A DNA stretch of 64,000 bases from Paenibacillus sp. J31TS4 (lineage in GTDB: Bacteria; Bacillota; Bacilli; Paenibacillales; NBRC-103111), in assembly GCF_018403265.1 (NCBI RefSeq), contig NZ_BOSI01000003.1, forward strand, positions 1 through 64,000. The letters run 5' to 3'. Below the pieces are notes generated by a model. That model saw nothing but the letters and a program-made list of their open reading frames with translations. It did no database searches and was not told where the DNA came from. Shown one piece after another: positions 8,219 through 17,704 of this stretch. Position 1 is the first letter of the stretch. The number at the start of each line of letters is the position of its first letter. The translations under genes and the position numbers were made by a program.

Positions 8219-10018
8219 CTACGCTTCCTCTTCCACGAACTGGAGTACGCTCGGATCGACGCCGGCTCCCGCGCCCAGGTCAGGCCGGTCGTCCAGCAGA
8301 ACAGCCGCCTCCCGCGCGCCGTGCAGCTCCAGCAGCACAAGCTCGTTCTCGCCCTGCTTGAGGAGCGGGCCTGGCACATAAAGCGTCTTTTGCGGGCCCC
8401 GCTCCCAATAGCGGCCGAGGTTGAAGCCGTTGACGAAGGCAACGCCCTTGGTCCAGCCGTCAAGCCGCAGGAACGTATCCGCCGCCTCTTCCACGTCGAA
8501 CCGGCCCCGGTAGAACGCCGGACCGTCGACCGCCTCCCCTTCCTCGCGCGCCTCAAACTTGATGGGCTCCAGCGAATCGAGCGGCAGCGTGTCAATCGTC
8601 CAGTGGAACAGAAACTGGTTGTCGAGCCGCACGCCTTCGGTAATGCCTTTGGGGTCCCGGAGAAGAGGCCCGTAATTGACCCGGCCCATGTTCTCGACGA
8701 GCAGTGTGAGCGTGGCCCCTCCTTCAGGGATACTGATCTCGAGCGGCTGAGGATTCCAGCGCTCCACCACCCCGGCCGGCTTGCCGTTCAGGAACACCTG
8801 GGCCCGGTCGCGCACGTCCTGCAGGACCAGCTGCTGCTTGCGGCGCGGCCCCGATACGAAGGTGGTATAGACGATGAAGCCGTCGTTCTGCCCGAGCCTC
8901 TCCATCGGCTCGGGGCAGACGCGCTCGAACCGGGTCGAGAGGCTGCCGAGCTGACCGAACAAGCCGGCCCGCTCCGTCAACCGGACGGTTCCGTAGCGGC
9001 GGCGGGTGACCGGCTCCGGCAGAGGCGCCTCGACCGGGCCGAACCGTTTCTCGATGACGCTTCGGATGAGCTTGTACTTCTCGGTCACGTCTCCCCACTC
9101 GGTGAGCGGAGCGTCGTAGTCGTAGCTCGTGATCGTCGGCTCATACGTCTTGCTATGGTTCGCGCCGCTGGTGAAGCCGAAGTTCGTGCCGCCGTGGAAC
9201 ATATAAAAGTTGACCGAAGCCCCCGCGTCCAGCATCTCCGCGAAGACGGCGGCCGCATCCGCCGCGTCCCGCGTATGATGCTCCTCCGTCCAGTGGTCGA
9301 ACCAGCCGTTCCAGTACTCCATGCACATGAGCGGCTCGTCCGGGCGGTATTCGCGGAACTTGGCGAACGATTCCGCGGCCCGCGAGCCGAAGTTAACGGT
9401 TGCCAGCACTCCCGGCACCGTCCCGCCCTGCAGCATCTGGTCCGTCGGGCCGTCCGACGTGAACAGGAGGACGTCAACGCCGCGGCGGATCAGCCCTTGG
9501 CGCAGGTAATCCAGGTAGGCCGTATCGTTGCCGTAGCTGCCGTATTCGTTCTCGATCTGCATGGCAATTATCGGGCCGCCGTTCGTGCACAGCAGCGGAA
9601 TCAGTCTGGGAATAAGCTCGTCGTAATAGGCATCCACCTTGGCCAGGAAGGCGGGATCCGAGCAGCGCAGCCGCATCTCCGGATAGCCGAGCAGCCACGC
9701 CGGCAGCCCGCCGAACTCCCACTCGGCGCATATGTAAGGGCTCGGCCGGACGATCACGTCCAGTCCAACCTCCGCCGCCGTTTCGATAAAGCCGACGAGG
9801 TCCGCCATCCCCTCGAAGCAGAACTGCCCCTCCTTCGGCTCATGCAAGTTCCAGGCGACATACGTCTCCACCGTGTTGAACCCGCACGCCTTCAGCTTGA
9901 GCAGCCGGTCGCGCCAATACGCCGGCACGATCCGAAAATAGTGGATAGCTCCGGACAGCACCGTGACGGGCTTCCCGTCCCGGACGAATTGCTTGCCTTC
10001 CCATGCGAACGTGGTCAT
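8219..10018 (-). CDS. Glycoside hydrolase family 35 beta-galactosidase
   Basis: About 599 residues, no signal peptide, so an intracellular enzyme releasing terminal beta-galactose. It opens with VLSGAIHYFRIVPAYWRDRL and ETYVAWNLHEP, hallmark GH35 sequences. The acid/base Glu lies in AMQIENEYGSYG and the nucleophile Glu in LMCMEYWNGWFDHW. The barrel ends near NFYMFHGGTNFGFTSG, and beta domains follow (GRVNYGPLL; FNLGRYWERGPQKTLYVPGP at the C-terminus). Start: ATG at 10018 with AAAGGAGAG eight bases upstream; the frame extends ten codons further without a better site. Co-transcribed with the sulfatase and transporter, which points to catabolism of an oligosaccharide after import. Confidence 0.95.
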   Translation of the reverse strand: MTTFAWEGKQFVRDGKPVTVLSGAIHYFRIVPAYWRDRLLKLKACGFNTVETYVAWNLHEPKEGQFCFEGMADLVGFIETAAEVGLDVIVRPSPYICAEWEFGGLPAWLLGYPEMRLRCSDPAFLAKVDAYYDELIPRLIPLLCTNGGPIIAMQIENEYGSYGNDTAYLDYLRQGLIRRGVDVLLFTSDGPTDQMLQGGTVPGVLATVNFGSRAAESFAKFREYRPDEPLMCMEYWNGWFDHWTEEHHTRDAADAAAVFAEMLDAGASVNFYMFHGGTNFGFTSGANHSKTYEPTITSYDYDAPLTEWGDVTEKYKLIRSVIEKRFGPVEAPLPEPVTRRRYGTVRLTERAGLFGQLGSLSTRFERVCPEPMERLGQNDGFIVYTTFVSGPRRKQQLVLQDVRDRAQVFLNGKPAGVVERWNPQPLEISIPEGGATLTLLVENMGRVNYGPLLRDPKGITEGVRLDNQFLFHWTIDTLPLDSLEPIKFEAREEGEAVDGPAFYRGRFDVEEAADTFLRLDGWTKGVAFVNGFNLGRYWERGPQKTLYVPGPLLKQGENELVLLELHGAREAAVLLDDRPDLGAGAGVDPSVLQFVEEEA

Positions 10019-10091
10019 TCTCTGCACTCTCCTTTTGTATTCGAGCATTCGAGATTTTTCTGTCCCCTATCCCATTCGCCGGACAGCGGAT

Positions 10092-10925
10092 TTATCCTTT
10101 CAGGCCGCCCATATTCAGGCCCGACGTAATCTTGCGCTGCAGAAGCGAGTAGAGCAGCAGCGTCGGCACCATAACGATGACCAGCGCGGCGAACAGGGCG
10201 CCCCAGTCGGTGGCGTAGCGCTGCACCTCCATCAGATAGGCGATGCCGAGCGTCAGCGTCCGCTTGCCCTCCGTCGTGATGAACGACAGCGCCATGATGT
10301 ACTCGTTCCAGTACGACATGAAGTTGAAGATGACGACGGTGATCAGGCCGGACTGCGCCATCGGCAAGATGATGCGGAACAGGATGCCGTACCGCGAGCA
10401 GCCGTCGATCATCGCGGCTTCCTCGTAATCCTTCGAGATGGTCGACAGGAAGCCGATCATGAGAAAGACGGTGAACGGGATCGACGTCGCCGCGTAGACG
10501 AGGATGAGCCCGAACCGGTTGTCGAGCAGATGCAGCTGGTTCAGCAGCATGAACAGCGGCACGATTTTGAAGGCGATCGGGAAGAACAGCGCGAGCATGT
10601 ACAGCTTGCGCAGGCCCCGCAGCCAGCGGGTGTCATACCGCGTAATGACATAGGCCGCCATGAACGAAATCGTGATACAGATCGCCAGCGCCCCGATCGT
10701 CACGACTATGGAGTTGAAAAAGTAACTCCCGATGTTCGCTTTCTCGAAGGCGTTGACGTAGTTGGCGATGCTGAAGCTCGTGGGCAGCGACCACGGATTG
10801 TCGTAAAATTCGTTGGTTGTCTTGAACGAAGTGGTGACCGTCCAGAACAGCGGATAAATGACGATGACACTGTAAATCAGCAGAAGAATACGGACCGGCC
10901 AATTCGACCATGCTTTCGTCTTCAT
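10092..10925 (-). CDS. Carbohydrate ABC transporter permease, MalG/YtcP type
   Basis: 277 residues with about six membrane segments, the first being ILLLIYSVIVIYPLFWTV. The cytoplasmic EAA loop reads YEEAAMIDGCSRYGILFRII, the contact site for the ATPase. It ends LLYSLLQRKITSGLNMGGLKG, the usual C-terminus of this permease class (binding-protein-dependent inner membrane component). Start: ATG at 10925 behind GAAGGGGGC. It pairs with the next gene upstream. The operon has no ATPase; YesMN-linked importers normally use a shared multitask ATPase such as MsmX encoded elsewhere. Confidence 0.93.
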   Translation of the reverse strand: MKTKAWSNWPVRILLLIYSVIVIYPLFWTVTTSFKTTNEFYDNPWSLPTSFSIANYVNAFEKANIGSYFFNSIVVTIGALAICITISFMAAYVITRYDTRWLRGLRKLYMLALFFPIAFKIVPLFMLLNQLHLLDNRFGLILVYAATSIPFTVFLMIGFLSTISKDYEEAAMIDGCSRYGILFRIILPMAQSGLITVVIFNFMSYWNEYIMALSFITTEGKRTLTLGIAYLMEVQRYATDWGALFAALVIVMVPTLLLYSLLQRKITSGLNMGGLKG

Positions 10926-10942
10926 GTCTATGCCCCCTTCGG

Positions 10943-11827
10943 CTAATATTGAATGGTCTCTCTCTTGGTGAGTAGCTCGCTGAGGAGGGACAGGGCGATG
11001 GTAATGCCCAGCATCAGCACGCCTATCGCCATCGCATAGCCGAAGTTGCCGTTGGCGAAGCCTTGCCCGTACATGTAGGTCATCAGAATCTGCGAGCCGT
11101 TGTCCGGTCCGCCGGCCGTCATGACGTTGACGTAGGTGAAGCTTTGGTTGAAGACGTTGATCAGGAACAGAATCAGCGTCACCCGCATAACCGTCCAGAT
11201 GAGCGGCAGCGTAATGAGGCGGAACTGCTGCCATTCGGACGCTCCCTCGAGGTGGGCGACCTCGTACAGATCGGTCGGGATGCCTTCGATTGCCGCGATG
11301 TAGATGATCATGTAGTAGCCGACCGCCTGCCACACCATCGGGAAGACGAGCGCCCACATGACGGTGCCCTGCTCGCCGAGCCAGGCGTGCGTCCACTGCT
11401 CGAGTCCGACCGCGTTCAATAGCGAGTTGACGATGCCGAACGTCGGGTGGTAGATGAACGACCACAGAATCGAGATGACGACGAGGGCCAGCACGTTCGG
11501 GAAGAAGAATACCGTGCGGTAAAAATTGCGCTCCTTGAGCTTTTTGCGCGTCAGCAGCACCGAGAAGAGAACCGCCAGACCCATCGTGAGCACCGGAACC
11601 GTCAGCAGCAGGAACAGATTGTTCTTCAGCGCCTTCCAGACGATCTCGTCGCCGAGCATCGTGCGGAAGTTATCGAGCCCGATGAACACCTTCTCGTCGG
11701 AGATGCCGCTCCAGCTGTAGAAGGACATGAGAAGAGCCTGTGCAAACGGATAAAAGACAAAGACCGCAGCCAAGAGGAGGGCCGGCAGCGTGCAGACCCA
11801 GATGAACGACCGTTCGCCGGATTTCAC
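10943..11827 (-). CDS. Carbohydrate ABC transporter permease, MalF/LplB type
   Basis: About 294 residues from GTG 11827, which has GGGAG ten bases upstream; the frame is open for 18 further codons to 11881 without a better signal. Six predicted membrane segments begin at IWVCTLPALLLAAVFVFYPF. The EAA loop is YEVAHLEGASEWQQFRLITL. TAGGPDNGSQIL, a motif common in sugar permeases of this class, is near residue 235. Forms the membrane channel with the product of 10092-10925, feeding the GH35 and sulfatase enzymes. Confidence 0.93.
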   Translation of the reverse strand: MKSGERSFIWVCTLPALLLAAVFVFYPFAQALLMSFYSWSGISDEKVFIGLDNFRTMLGDEIVWKALKNNLFLLLTVPVLTMGLAVLFSVLLTRKKLKERNFYRTVFFFPNVLALVVISILWSFIYHPTFGIVNSLLNAVGLEQWTHAWLGEQGTVMWALVFPMVWQAVGYYMIIYIAAIEGIPTDLYEVAHLEGASEWQQFRLITLPLIWTVMRVTLILFLINVFNQSFTYVNVMTAGGPDNGSQILMTYMYGQGFANGNFGYAMAIGVLMLGITIALSLLSELLTKRETIQY

Positions 11828-11898
11828 TTGCGTATCACTCCCTATCCAAGGAATAAGAATCCGGTGGAGAAGGGCCCCCACCGGAATCGATCGTTAGC

Positions 11899-13281
11899 CT
11901 ATTGACCTGATTTCGCCAAGACGTCCCGGAGCTTGCCGAACGCTTTCTCGACGCGCTCCACCCACTGATCGACCGTCATGTTCTTGTTCATGACCGAGCT
12001 GATCGGCTGGAACACCTCTTCCTGTATCTTGACCTCCGTCTTGGGGGTCACCTTCCATTGGAAGTTGAGGGGCTTAACGCCCTGGTCGAAAATCTTCACC
12101 GAGTCGTACACCGATTTCGGAACGAACTCCTTCGCATATTCCGCTCCGTTCTTGACCGCCACAATGCCGGTAGACTTCTCGGAGTTCAGCTTCACGTTGT
12201 CTTCCTTGTACATGTACTTGATGAATTCCTTGGCGAGATCGGGGTTCTTCGACTTTTTGGGAATGTACATCGATTCGAAGCCGGTCATTGTGTATTTTTG
12301 CTCGCCCTTGGCGAACACCGGCGGTGCCATGAATCCGTATTGGAAGCCTTCTTCCCGCGGCGCATCCTTCATCTCGCCCTCGAACCAGTTGCCGTTCGTG
12401 ATGAAAAGCGCCTTGCCCTTCAGAAACTCGGTCTGCGCCTGCGTATGGTTGAGCGCGACGGTGCCCGGCATCAGGTAACCTTTTTGCGAGATCTGCTCGA
12501 AGATGTTCAGCACCTTGCGGACGTTCTCGTTCTTGAAGGACCCTTCCTCGTAATTCGTAATCTTGTCGATCTGCTCCATCCCGCTCACCGATGCGATAGC
12601 CGGCCAGAGGATCGATTCGTTATAGCCGGGCGACGTCCCTTGGTAAGCATAGAGGGAGCGTCCTTCCTTCTTGGCCGTTTCGCCGAGCGCAAGGAACTCG
12701 TCCCACGTCTCCGGCACCTTCCAGCCTTTCTGCTCGAACAGCGTCTTGTTGTACCACATGCCCTGGGTCGTCACATACAGTGGGGCGTAGTAGATCTTGC
12801 CGTCCCCATAGGGCTTCGTATATTCCAACAGGCCGTCCGTGATAACATCCTTGAGCGGAACGTCCTTGTCCAGCGCTTTGCTCTCGAACACATCCGTCAA
12901 ATCCATGATCGCCTTGTCGGAGATGAGCGAACGTACCGTCCCGGACGGCTCGCTCTCCGGCGCATAGATGACGTCCGGCGGATTGCCCGCCACGAGCTGC
13001 GGCTTCACGACGTCCATGATCTTCGGATTCGAGGTCATCTCCACCTTCACTCCTGGATAATCGGCCTCGAATTTCTTCACGACTTCTTCCCAATACGCTT
13101 TGCCGTAACCGCCTTCAAACACGGCTACCTTCAACTGCTTGTTCGTAAATTTGCCGTCGCCTGCAGCCGCTCCGGTGGAACCGTTCTGCTCCGGCGCCTT
13201 GCTGCCGCAGCCGGCCGCGAGTCCGACCGCCAGCACCGTCAGTCCGAGTCTGGAGCTCCATTTGACCAGTGGATGTTTCAT
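11899..13281 (-). CDS. Extracellular solute-binding lipoprotein of the sugar importer
   Basis: About 460 residues. Signal peptide and lipobox LAVGLAAGC put it on the outer face of the membrane as a lipoprotein. FEADYPGVKVEMTSNP and the later GMWYNKTLFEQKGWKVPETW are typical of family 1 binding proteins for oligosaccharides. It ends with a helical stretch, WVERVEKAFGKLRD. Start: ATG 13281 (MKHPLVKWSSRLG) behind a G-rich site; an upstream frame exists without a signal peptide. It lies between the response regulator and permease genes, the usual order in Paenibacillus sugar loci. Ligand unknown. Confidence 0.93.
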   Translation of the reverse strand: MKHPLVKWSSRLGLTVLAVGLAAGCGSKAPEQNGSTGAAAGDGKFTNKQLKVAVFEGGYGKAYWEEVVKKFEADYPGVKVEMTSNPKIMDVVKPQLVAGNPPDVIYAPESEPSGTVRSLISDKAIMDLTDVFESKALDKDVPLKDVITDGLLEYTKPYGDGKIYYAPLYVTTQGMWYNKTLFEQKGWKVPETWDEFLALGETAKKEGRSLYAYQGTSPGYNESILWPAIASVSGMEQIDKITNYEEGSFKNENVRKVLNIFEQISQKGYLMPGTVALNHTQAQTEFLKGKALFITNGNWFEGEMKDAPREEGFQYGFMAPPVFAKGEQKYTMTGFESMYIPKKSKNPDLAKEFIKYMYKEDNVKLNSEKSTGIVAVKNGAEYAKEFVPKSVYDSVKIFDQGVKPLNFQWKVTPKTEVKIQEEVFQPISSVMNKNMTVDQWVERVEKAFGKLRDVLAKSGQ

Positions 13282-13380
13282 CGTGACCCCCACTTTCCCT
13301 TCCTTGTGTCTCTCCTCTACATCGTAAGGGAGGCGGGCCTTTCGGACCATGAAGAGCCTTGACGCAAGTCTGGACGATTT

Positions 13381-14982
13381 TTACTTCCGCAGGCTTTTGC
13401 GGTAGTCTGTCGGACTCTGTCCGTAATAGCGGTTGAACAGCCGGTTGAAATAAAACGGATCGTCGATCCCGACCTCCTCGGCGATCTCCTTGACCGTCCG
13501 GTCCGGGTCGCGGAGCAGCGTGCGCGCCTTCTCCAGCTTCAGCTGATGCATGGATTCCACAATCGTCTTGCCCGTCTCCTGCTTGAACAGCCGGGACAGA
13601 TAGCTCTCGTTCATGTTCACCTCGGCTGCCAGCATGGCCAGCGTCACCTTCTCTCCAATCCGCTCCTTGAGGAAGGCGATCACCTGGTTGATCTCCTTGC
13701 GGTAGCTGGAGCGCTTGGCCGCCTCCAGCCGGCCGGCGGCCTCGCGGACCGCTTCGGCAAGCAGCTCGCCGACCTGGGCGAGCGTCTCGGTCCGTGCCAG
13801 CCGCTCCGTCGTCTCCCGGTTCTCGAATGAGGCGTCCCCCCACTCCATGAGGAGCTTCTGCCAGTCCGCGAGAAGGAGAGTGCCCATCTGCTTGACGGCC
13901 TCCGGGTCAAGCCGCTCCCGGCGGGCCCGCTCCCAAAGTGAAAGCAGCGTCTCCTCGGCCTCGTCCGGCCGGCCGCCGTCGAGAGCATGGCGCACCTCCT
14001 CCATGACGGCGGGGATACCGTCCAGCATTTCCCGGCGCCCTTCCTCCGCCTCGGCGGCATGGTAGACACTGCCGGTCTCCCGGTAGAACCGCTGTTTCAT
14101 GAGCCGCAGGCACTGCCGGTAAGCAGCCCCCAGCTCCTCAGCCGTTCCGAACCGGCCGCTCACCGCGGCGCTGACGCTAAGGTTGAGATAGAGCTTCAGC
14201 ATGGAAACGATACGCTCGGCGAACGCAAGCTGCCGCTCCCGGTCTTCGTTCCCCGCGGTCCGGTAGACGACCACGAACTGCCGGGGAGACAGCTCCGCTA
14301 CGGAGACGCCCGATGGGTCGTTCGCCAGCTCCGCCACGATGTTATGGATCGAGAAGCCGAGCAGCTGCTTGTCCTTGATCTTGCCCTGCCGTAGCGCCGC
14401 CTCGTACTGCTCGATGTACAAATATAACAGATAGCCCCCGTCCGATCCGTCCAACGCAACGCCGAGCCTCTCCGCCTCGCGCCGCAGCCGGTCCGGCGGC
14501 AGCTCCTCAAGGAGCAGCTGACGGTAATACTGGTTGACGGCCAGCCGGCGGGTCTCCCGCCAATGGGCCTGCAGCTGCCACTGCTTCTCCTGCTCGCTCC
14601 TCTCCTCCTTGAGCTGCTCAGCGACCTTGGCCAGCAGGCCGATCAGCTCCTCCGGCTCCAGCGTTACCTTGAGCAGGTAATCCATGGCGCCGAGCTTCAT
14701 CGCCTCCCGGACGAGTTCGTATTCGCCGTAGCTGCTCAGGACAATTGTCTTGCCCGAAAAGCCCCTCTCCTTAAGCCGGCGAAGCAGCTCCAATCCGTCC
14801 ATGACCGGCATCTTGAGGTCCGAGATGACGATATCCGGAGCCTCCTTATCGAAGAGGGCGAGCGCCTCCGCTCCGTTGGAGGCCGAGCCCAGGAAGGCAA
14901 AGCCGTGCCGCTCCCACGGCACGATCGTCTTCAGCGTAATCCGGACGATCGCCTCGTCGTCGACTACCAGCACTTTATGCAT
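13381..14982 (-). CDS. Response regulator with AraC-type DNA-binding domain, YesN-like
   Basis: 533 residues. The receiver domain occupies residues 1-125: MHKVLVVDDEAIVRITLK has the acidic pocket, DIVISDLKMPVMDG the phosphorylated Asp (about residue 55), and LSSYGEYELVREA and LLKV the switch region. A long helical linker follows. The C-terminal ~100 residues are an AraC/XylS double helix-turn-helix (VTLAMLAAEVNMNESYLSRL ... VKEIAEEVGIDDPFYFNRLF). Its start overlaps the end of the kinase gene by eight bases, so the two are translationally coupled. It probably activates the transporter-hydrolase genes next door. Confidence 0.94.
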   Translation of the reverse strand: MHKVLVVDDEAIVRITLKTIVPWERHGFAFLGSASNGAEALALFDKEAPDIVISDLKMPVMDGLELLRRLKERGFSGKTIVLSSYGEYELVREAMKLGAMDYLLKVTLEPEELIGLLAKVAEQLKEERSEQEKQWQLQAHWRETRRLAVNQYYRQLLLEELPPDRLRREAERLGVALDGSDGGYLLYLYIEQYEAALRQGKIKDKQLLGFSIHNIVAELANDPSGVSVAELSPRQFVVVYRTAGNEDRERQLAFAERIVSMLKLYLNLSVSAAVSGRFGTAEELGAAYRQCLRLMKQRFYRETGSVYHAAEAEEGRREMLDGIPAVMEEVRHALDGGRPDEAEETLLSLWERARRERLDPEAVKQMGTLLLADWQKLLMEWGDASFENRETTERLARTETLAQVGELLAEAVREAAGRLEAAKRSSYRKEINQVIAFLKERIGEKVTLAMLAAEVNMNESYLSRLFKQETGKTIVESMHQLKLEKARTLLRDPDRTVKEIAEEVGIDDPFYFNRLFNRYYGQSPTDYRKSLRK

Positions 14983-16774
14983 CCGTCTCCTCCTCCTTCC
15001 ACATGCAGGGAATCCTCGCCGTGACCTCGGTCCCTCTCCCCTGCTCGCTCTGTATGTTTAATCCGTACGCTTCCCCGTAATGCAGCCGCAGCCGCTCGTC
15101 GACGTTGCTCACCCCGATGCCGGCCAGACGCCGGTCCGCTTTCTCGCTGAGCAGCCCTTCCCGGGTCGCCTCGTCCATTCCTTTGCCATTGTCCGTCACC
15201 GTCAAGAGAAGCAGGTCGTCCTCCTTCTGGGCGGCAATCGTGATCAGCCCTTTGCCCTCCTGGCCTTCGAGCCCGTGCAGCAGGGCGTTCTCCACGATCG
15301 GCTGGAGCATGAACTTGAGCACCAGGCAGTCCTCGAGCGGCTCGGGAATGTCGATGACGAGCTCGAAGGCGTTGCCGTACCGGATCCGCTGGATCGTCAA
15401 ATAGTTGTCCACGTTGCGTATCTCCTGGCGGAGCGGCACGAGCTCCACCTGGTCCACGATCGTCGAGCGCAGCAGCTCGGCGAGCGCGCCCAGTCCCCGG
15501 CTGACGTTGTCCGCCTGGCTCAGCATGGCGGTGAACCGGAGCGAATTGAGCGTGTTGAACAGAAAATGCGGGTTGATCTGCGCCTGCAGCATCTGCAGCT
15601 CCGCCTCCCGCTTCCTCTGCTGCACCCGCGTAATCTGGGCGATCAGCCGGCGCGTCTCCGCCAGCATCCGCTGGAACGTGCGGGACAGATAGCCGAGCTC
15701 GTCCTTGTGTTCCTCCGCGACGTCGACCTCCAGATTGCCGCGGGTCACCTCCTTCATGCCGCCGACGAGCCGCCGCAGCGGCTGCGAAATCGTCGACGCC
15801 ACCAGGTAGGCGACGGCGATGCAAACGAGAATGAGAGCGAGACCGATGGCCGTGATCGTCCATTTGAGCCGGTTGGACTCCGCATTCAGATAAGTGAACG
15901 GAATGCGGCCGACCAGGTACCAGTCGCTGATCAGGTCGTAGGAGTAAGCGATCAGATATCGTCCCGTCTCGGTCCGGATCGGGAACGCGCTGCGCTCCTC
16001 GTCGCGGTGCGCGGTCATCTCCTGCAGCAGGCCGCGTTCCTCCGGCAGCTGACCGAGCGCGGCGTCCGGCCGGCTCGCGTACAGCATCGTGCCGTCGCTG
16101 TCCAGCAGCGAGAGCGCCGCGCCCTCGCCCATGTCAATATTCTCGAACGCCGAGTTGAAGTAGGCGTGGTCGATGGCGATGAAGACGTAGCCTAGGGGCG
16201 GATTGCCGTCGGACAGCCGGTTGAACTCCCGGGCGTACAGCACGCAGTCGCTGCCCCGCAGCGTCTTGGTGTAGGTCCAGATGTCGCGGGCCTCGTCGTC
16301 CTCGATCCGGCTGAGCGCGCGGCTAACCTCCTTGTCCTGCAGTCCGTCGTAGCCGAGATCGTACAGCAGCTCCCCCTTCATCGTATAGATGCGCATCGAC
16401 TTGATATGCTCCAGAATGGAGCCTTTCTCGGACACCAGCTTGTCGATCTCCCAGGACGTGGACGCCTTCTGCCATTCCATCAGCTCGCCGAAGTGGACGA
16501 GTGCGTTCTGAACGGCCGGCTGGTACACGATCTGGTCGGTGAGCGTTTCGATTTTTTTGGCTTCGCCGCGCACGGTTTTCTGCAGCTGGTGGAGAATCTC
16601 GTTCGAATATGTCCCAATCTTGTCCTGCATCGCGGCGTTCGACTGCCGGTAGGAAGCGGTTCCAATAATGACGAGCGGCACGATCGACAGGAGCAGAAAG
16701 CAGAGCAGCAGCCGCTGGGGAATGCTCGAGGAGCGGAACAGGCGGACGAGCAGCCGCCGGGCTTTCGTTAGCAT
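14975..16774 (-). CDS. Sensor histidine kinase, YesM-like
   Basis: About 599 residues. Membrane segment LLLCFLLLSIVPLVIIGTAS near the start and a second (AIGLALILVCIAVAYLVAST) near residue 300 bracket an extracellular dCache-like sensor. A HAMP domain follows (ISQPLRRLVGGMKEVTRGNL). The His_kinase domain has phospho-acceptor QINPHFLFNTLNSL, and the ATPase domain has LQPIVENALLHG, DNGKGMD and GIGVSNVDERL. Start: ATG 16774 with GGGAG seven bases upstream; an extension to 16861 lacks support. It likely senses the glycan or a binding-protein complex and phosphorylates the response regulator encoded by the overlapping downstream gene. Confidence 0.94.
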   Translation of the reverse strand: MLTKARRLLVRLFRSSSIPQRLLLCFLLLSIVPLVIIGTASYRQSNAAMQDKIGTYSNEILHQLQKTVRGEAKKIETLTDQIVYQPAVQNALVHFGELMEWQKASTSWEIDKLVSEKGSILEHIKSMRIYTMKGELLYDLGYDGLQDKEVSRALSRIEDDEARDIWTYTKTLRGSDCVLYAREFNRLSDGNPPLGYVFIAIDHAYFNSAFENIDMGEGAALSLLDSDGTMLYASRPDAALGQLPEERGLLQEMTAHRDEERSAFPIRTETGRYLIAYSYDLISDWYLVGRIPFTYLNAESNRLKWTITAIGLALILVCIAVAYLVASTISQPLRRLVGGMKEVTRGNLEVDVAEEHKDELGYLSRTFQRMLAETRRLIAQITRVQQRKREAELQMLQAQINPHFLFNTLNSLRFTAMLSQADNVSRGLGALAELLRSTIVDQVELVPLRQEIRNVDNYLTIQRIRYGNAFELVIDIPEPLEDCLVLKFMLQPIVENALLHGLEGQEGKGLITIAAQKEDDLLLLTVTDNGKGMDEATREGLLSEKADRRLAGIGVSNVDERLRLHYGEAYGLNIQSEQGRGTEVTARIPCMWKEEETDA

Positions 16775-16892
16775 GGTGACTCCCTCTCTTTCTCTCTCAC
16801 GGCAGGTGGTCGTTGCTTCTAAGCCTATGATAGAAGATCTCGGCCCCTCCGACACGGTCAAAAATTGGCAGGCAGGAGAGGGAAAGGAAGAA

Positions 16893-16923
16893 ACGCAAAA
16901 AAGCCCCAGTTCGACTAGGGCTT
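16893..16923 (-). terminator. Terminator after ypsA
   Basis: On the minus strand AAGCCCTAGTCGAACTGGGGCTT is a stem-loop (arms at 16901-16907 and 16917-16923) followed by TTTTGCGTTTC. Confidence 0.7.
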
Positions 16924-17010
16924 GGAAAGGGAGGCTTCACACCCTGCCTGCGGCTGTGCAAAACGAAGCGGCCTTGTAACGAAACATCCCTATGTTATTC
17001 GTTTGTTCCG

Positions 17011-17568
17011 CTACTCATACGCCTCCATCGCTTCCTCGTCGGCGATACTCTGAATCTCCTCGAGCGTGATCGCTATATAGCGGTAATCGCCCTCCGCCTG
17101 CTTCTTCAAGGCGGCGGCCTTCATATACTTGGGGCTTCCCTCCGCCGCCTCCTCGTCGTAGACGAGAAGAGCGCCCTCAGACTTGCGAAGCAGCAGCTCG
17201 TCCCGCGCCCGCAGCTGCCAGACGCCGCTGTACGGCTGCTTGCTGACGAGGCCGTAGAAGTCGACCCGGCGGGTTAGATTCCGGTAATACTCCTGCTTCT
17301 CCTCCTTCCACTTCTCCTCCGGGTTCGCATAGGCCGACAGGATGGAGACCTTCAGATGCGGGTAGTCTGCCTTCAACTCCAGGGCCGCTTCGCACGCCCA
17401 CAAATCGACCCCGTACTGCCCGGGCGTCAGCACCCATTCGAGCCCCTCGTCCAGCAGAGGACGCAGCCGGGACTGAATCGCCTTCTTGATGTAGCGGATG
17501 CCGGGATGCTTGTCGTCAAAAATATTCAGCTCGTGGGCTCGATACCCGGTAACCAGCAGATTATTCAT
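17011..17568 (-). CDS. ypsA: YpsA-family SLOG-domain protein (DUF1273)
   Basis: 185 residues, the family length. It begins NNLLVTGYRAHELNIFDDKHPG and has the nucleotide-site motif VLTPGQYGVDLWACEAALEL, with the conserved G-x-G-D/E pattern of the SLOG fold. SKQPYSGVWQLRARDELLLR follows and EGALLVYDEEAAEGSPKYM closes the core. YpsA of Bacillus and Staphylococcus affects cell division; the nucleotide-like ligand is unknown. Starts at ATG 17568, with its own terminator downstream. Monocistronic. Confidence 0.88.
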   Translation of the reverse strand: MNNLLVTGYRAHELNIFDDKHPGIRYIKKAIQSRLRPLLDEGLEWVLTPGQYGVDLWACEAALELKADYPHLKVSILSAYANPEEKWKEEKQEYYRNLTRRVDFYGLVSKQPYSGVWQLRARDELLLRKSEGALLVYDEEAAEGSPKYMKAAALKKQAEGDYRYIAITLEEIQSIADEEAMEAYE

Positions 17569-17704
17569 CGCAAGCGAACTCCTTCATTCGAGAGCGGCCG
17601 CGCGCTCCCGCTGTGTAGAACCACCTTACACCAATCCGCCCCGCCTTACAACCGGGGAGAGCATTGGAGCTTACGCAGCCGCTGGCTCCACTTTGCTTCG
17701 CGTA

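Noticed and set aside
7805-10129. 774-codon open frame on the plus strand across the GH35 gene
   Set aside because: Antisense shadow in GC-rich DNA: Arg/Val/Leu/His-rich without motifs, while the minus strand encodes clear GH35 and sulfatase proteins.
12058-13362. 434-codon plus-strand frame opposite the binding lipoprotein
   Set aside because: Shadow of the lipoprotein gene; no ribosome binding site and no recognisable domain.
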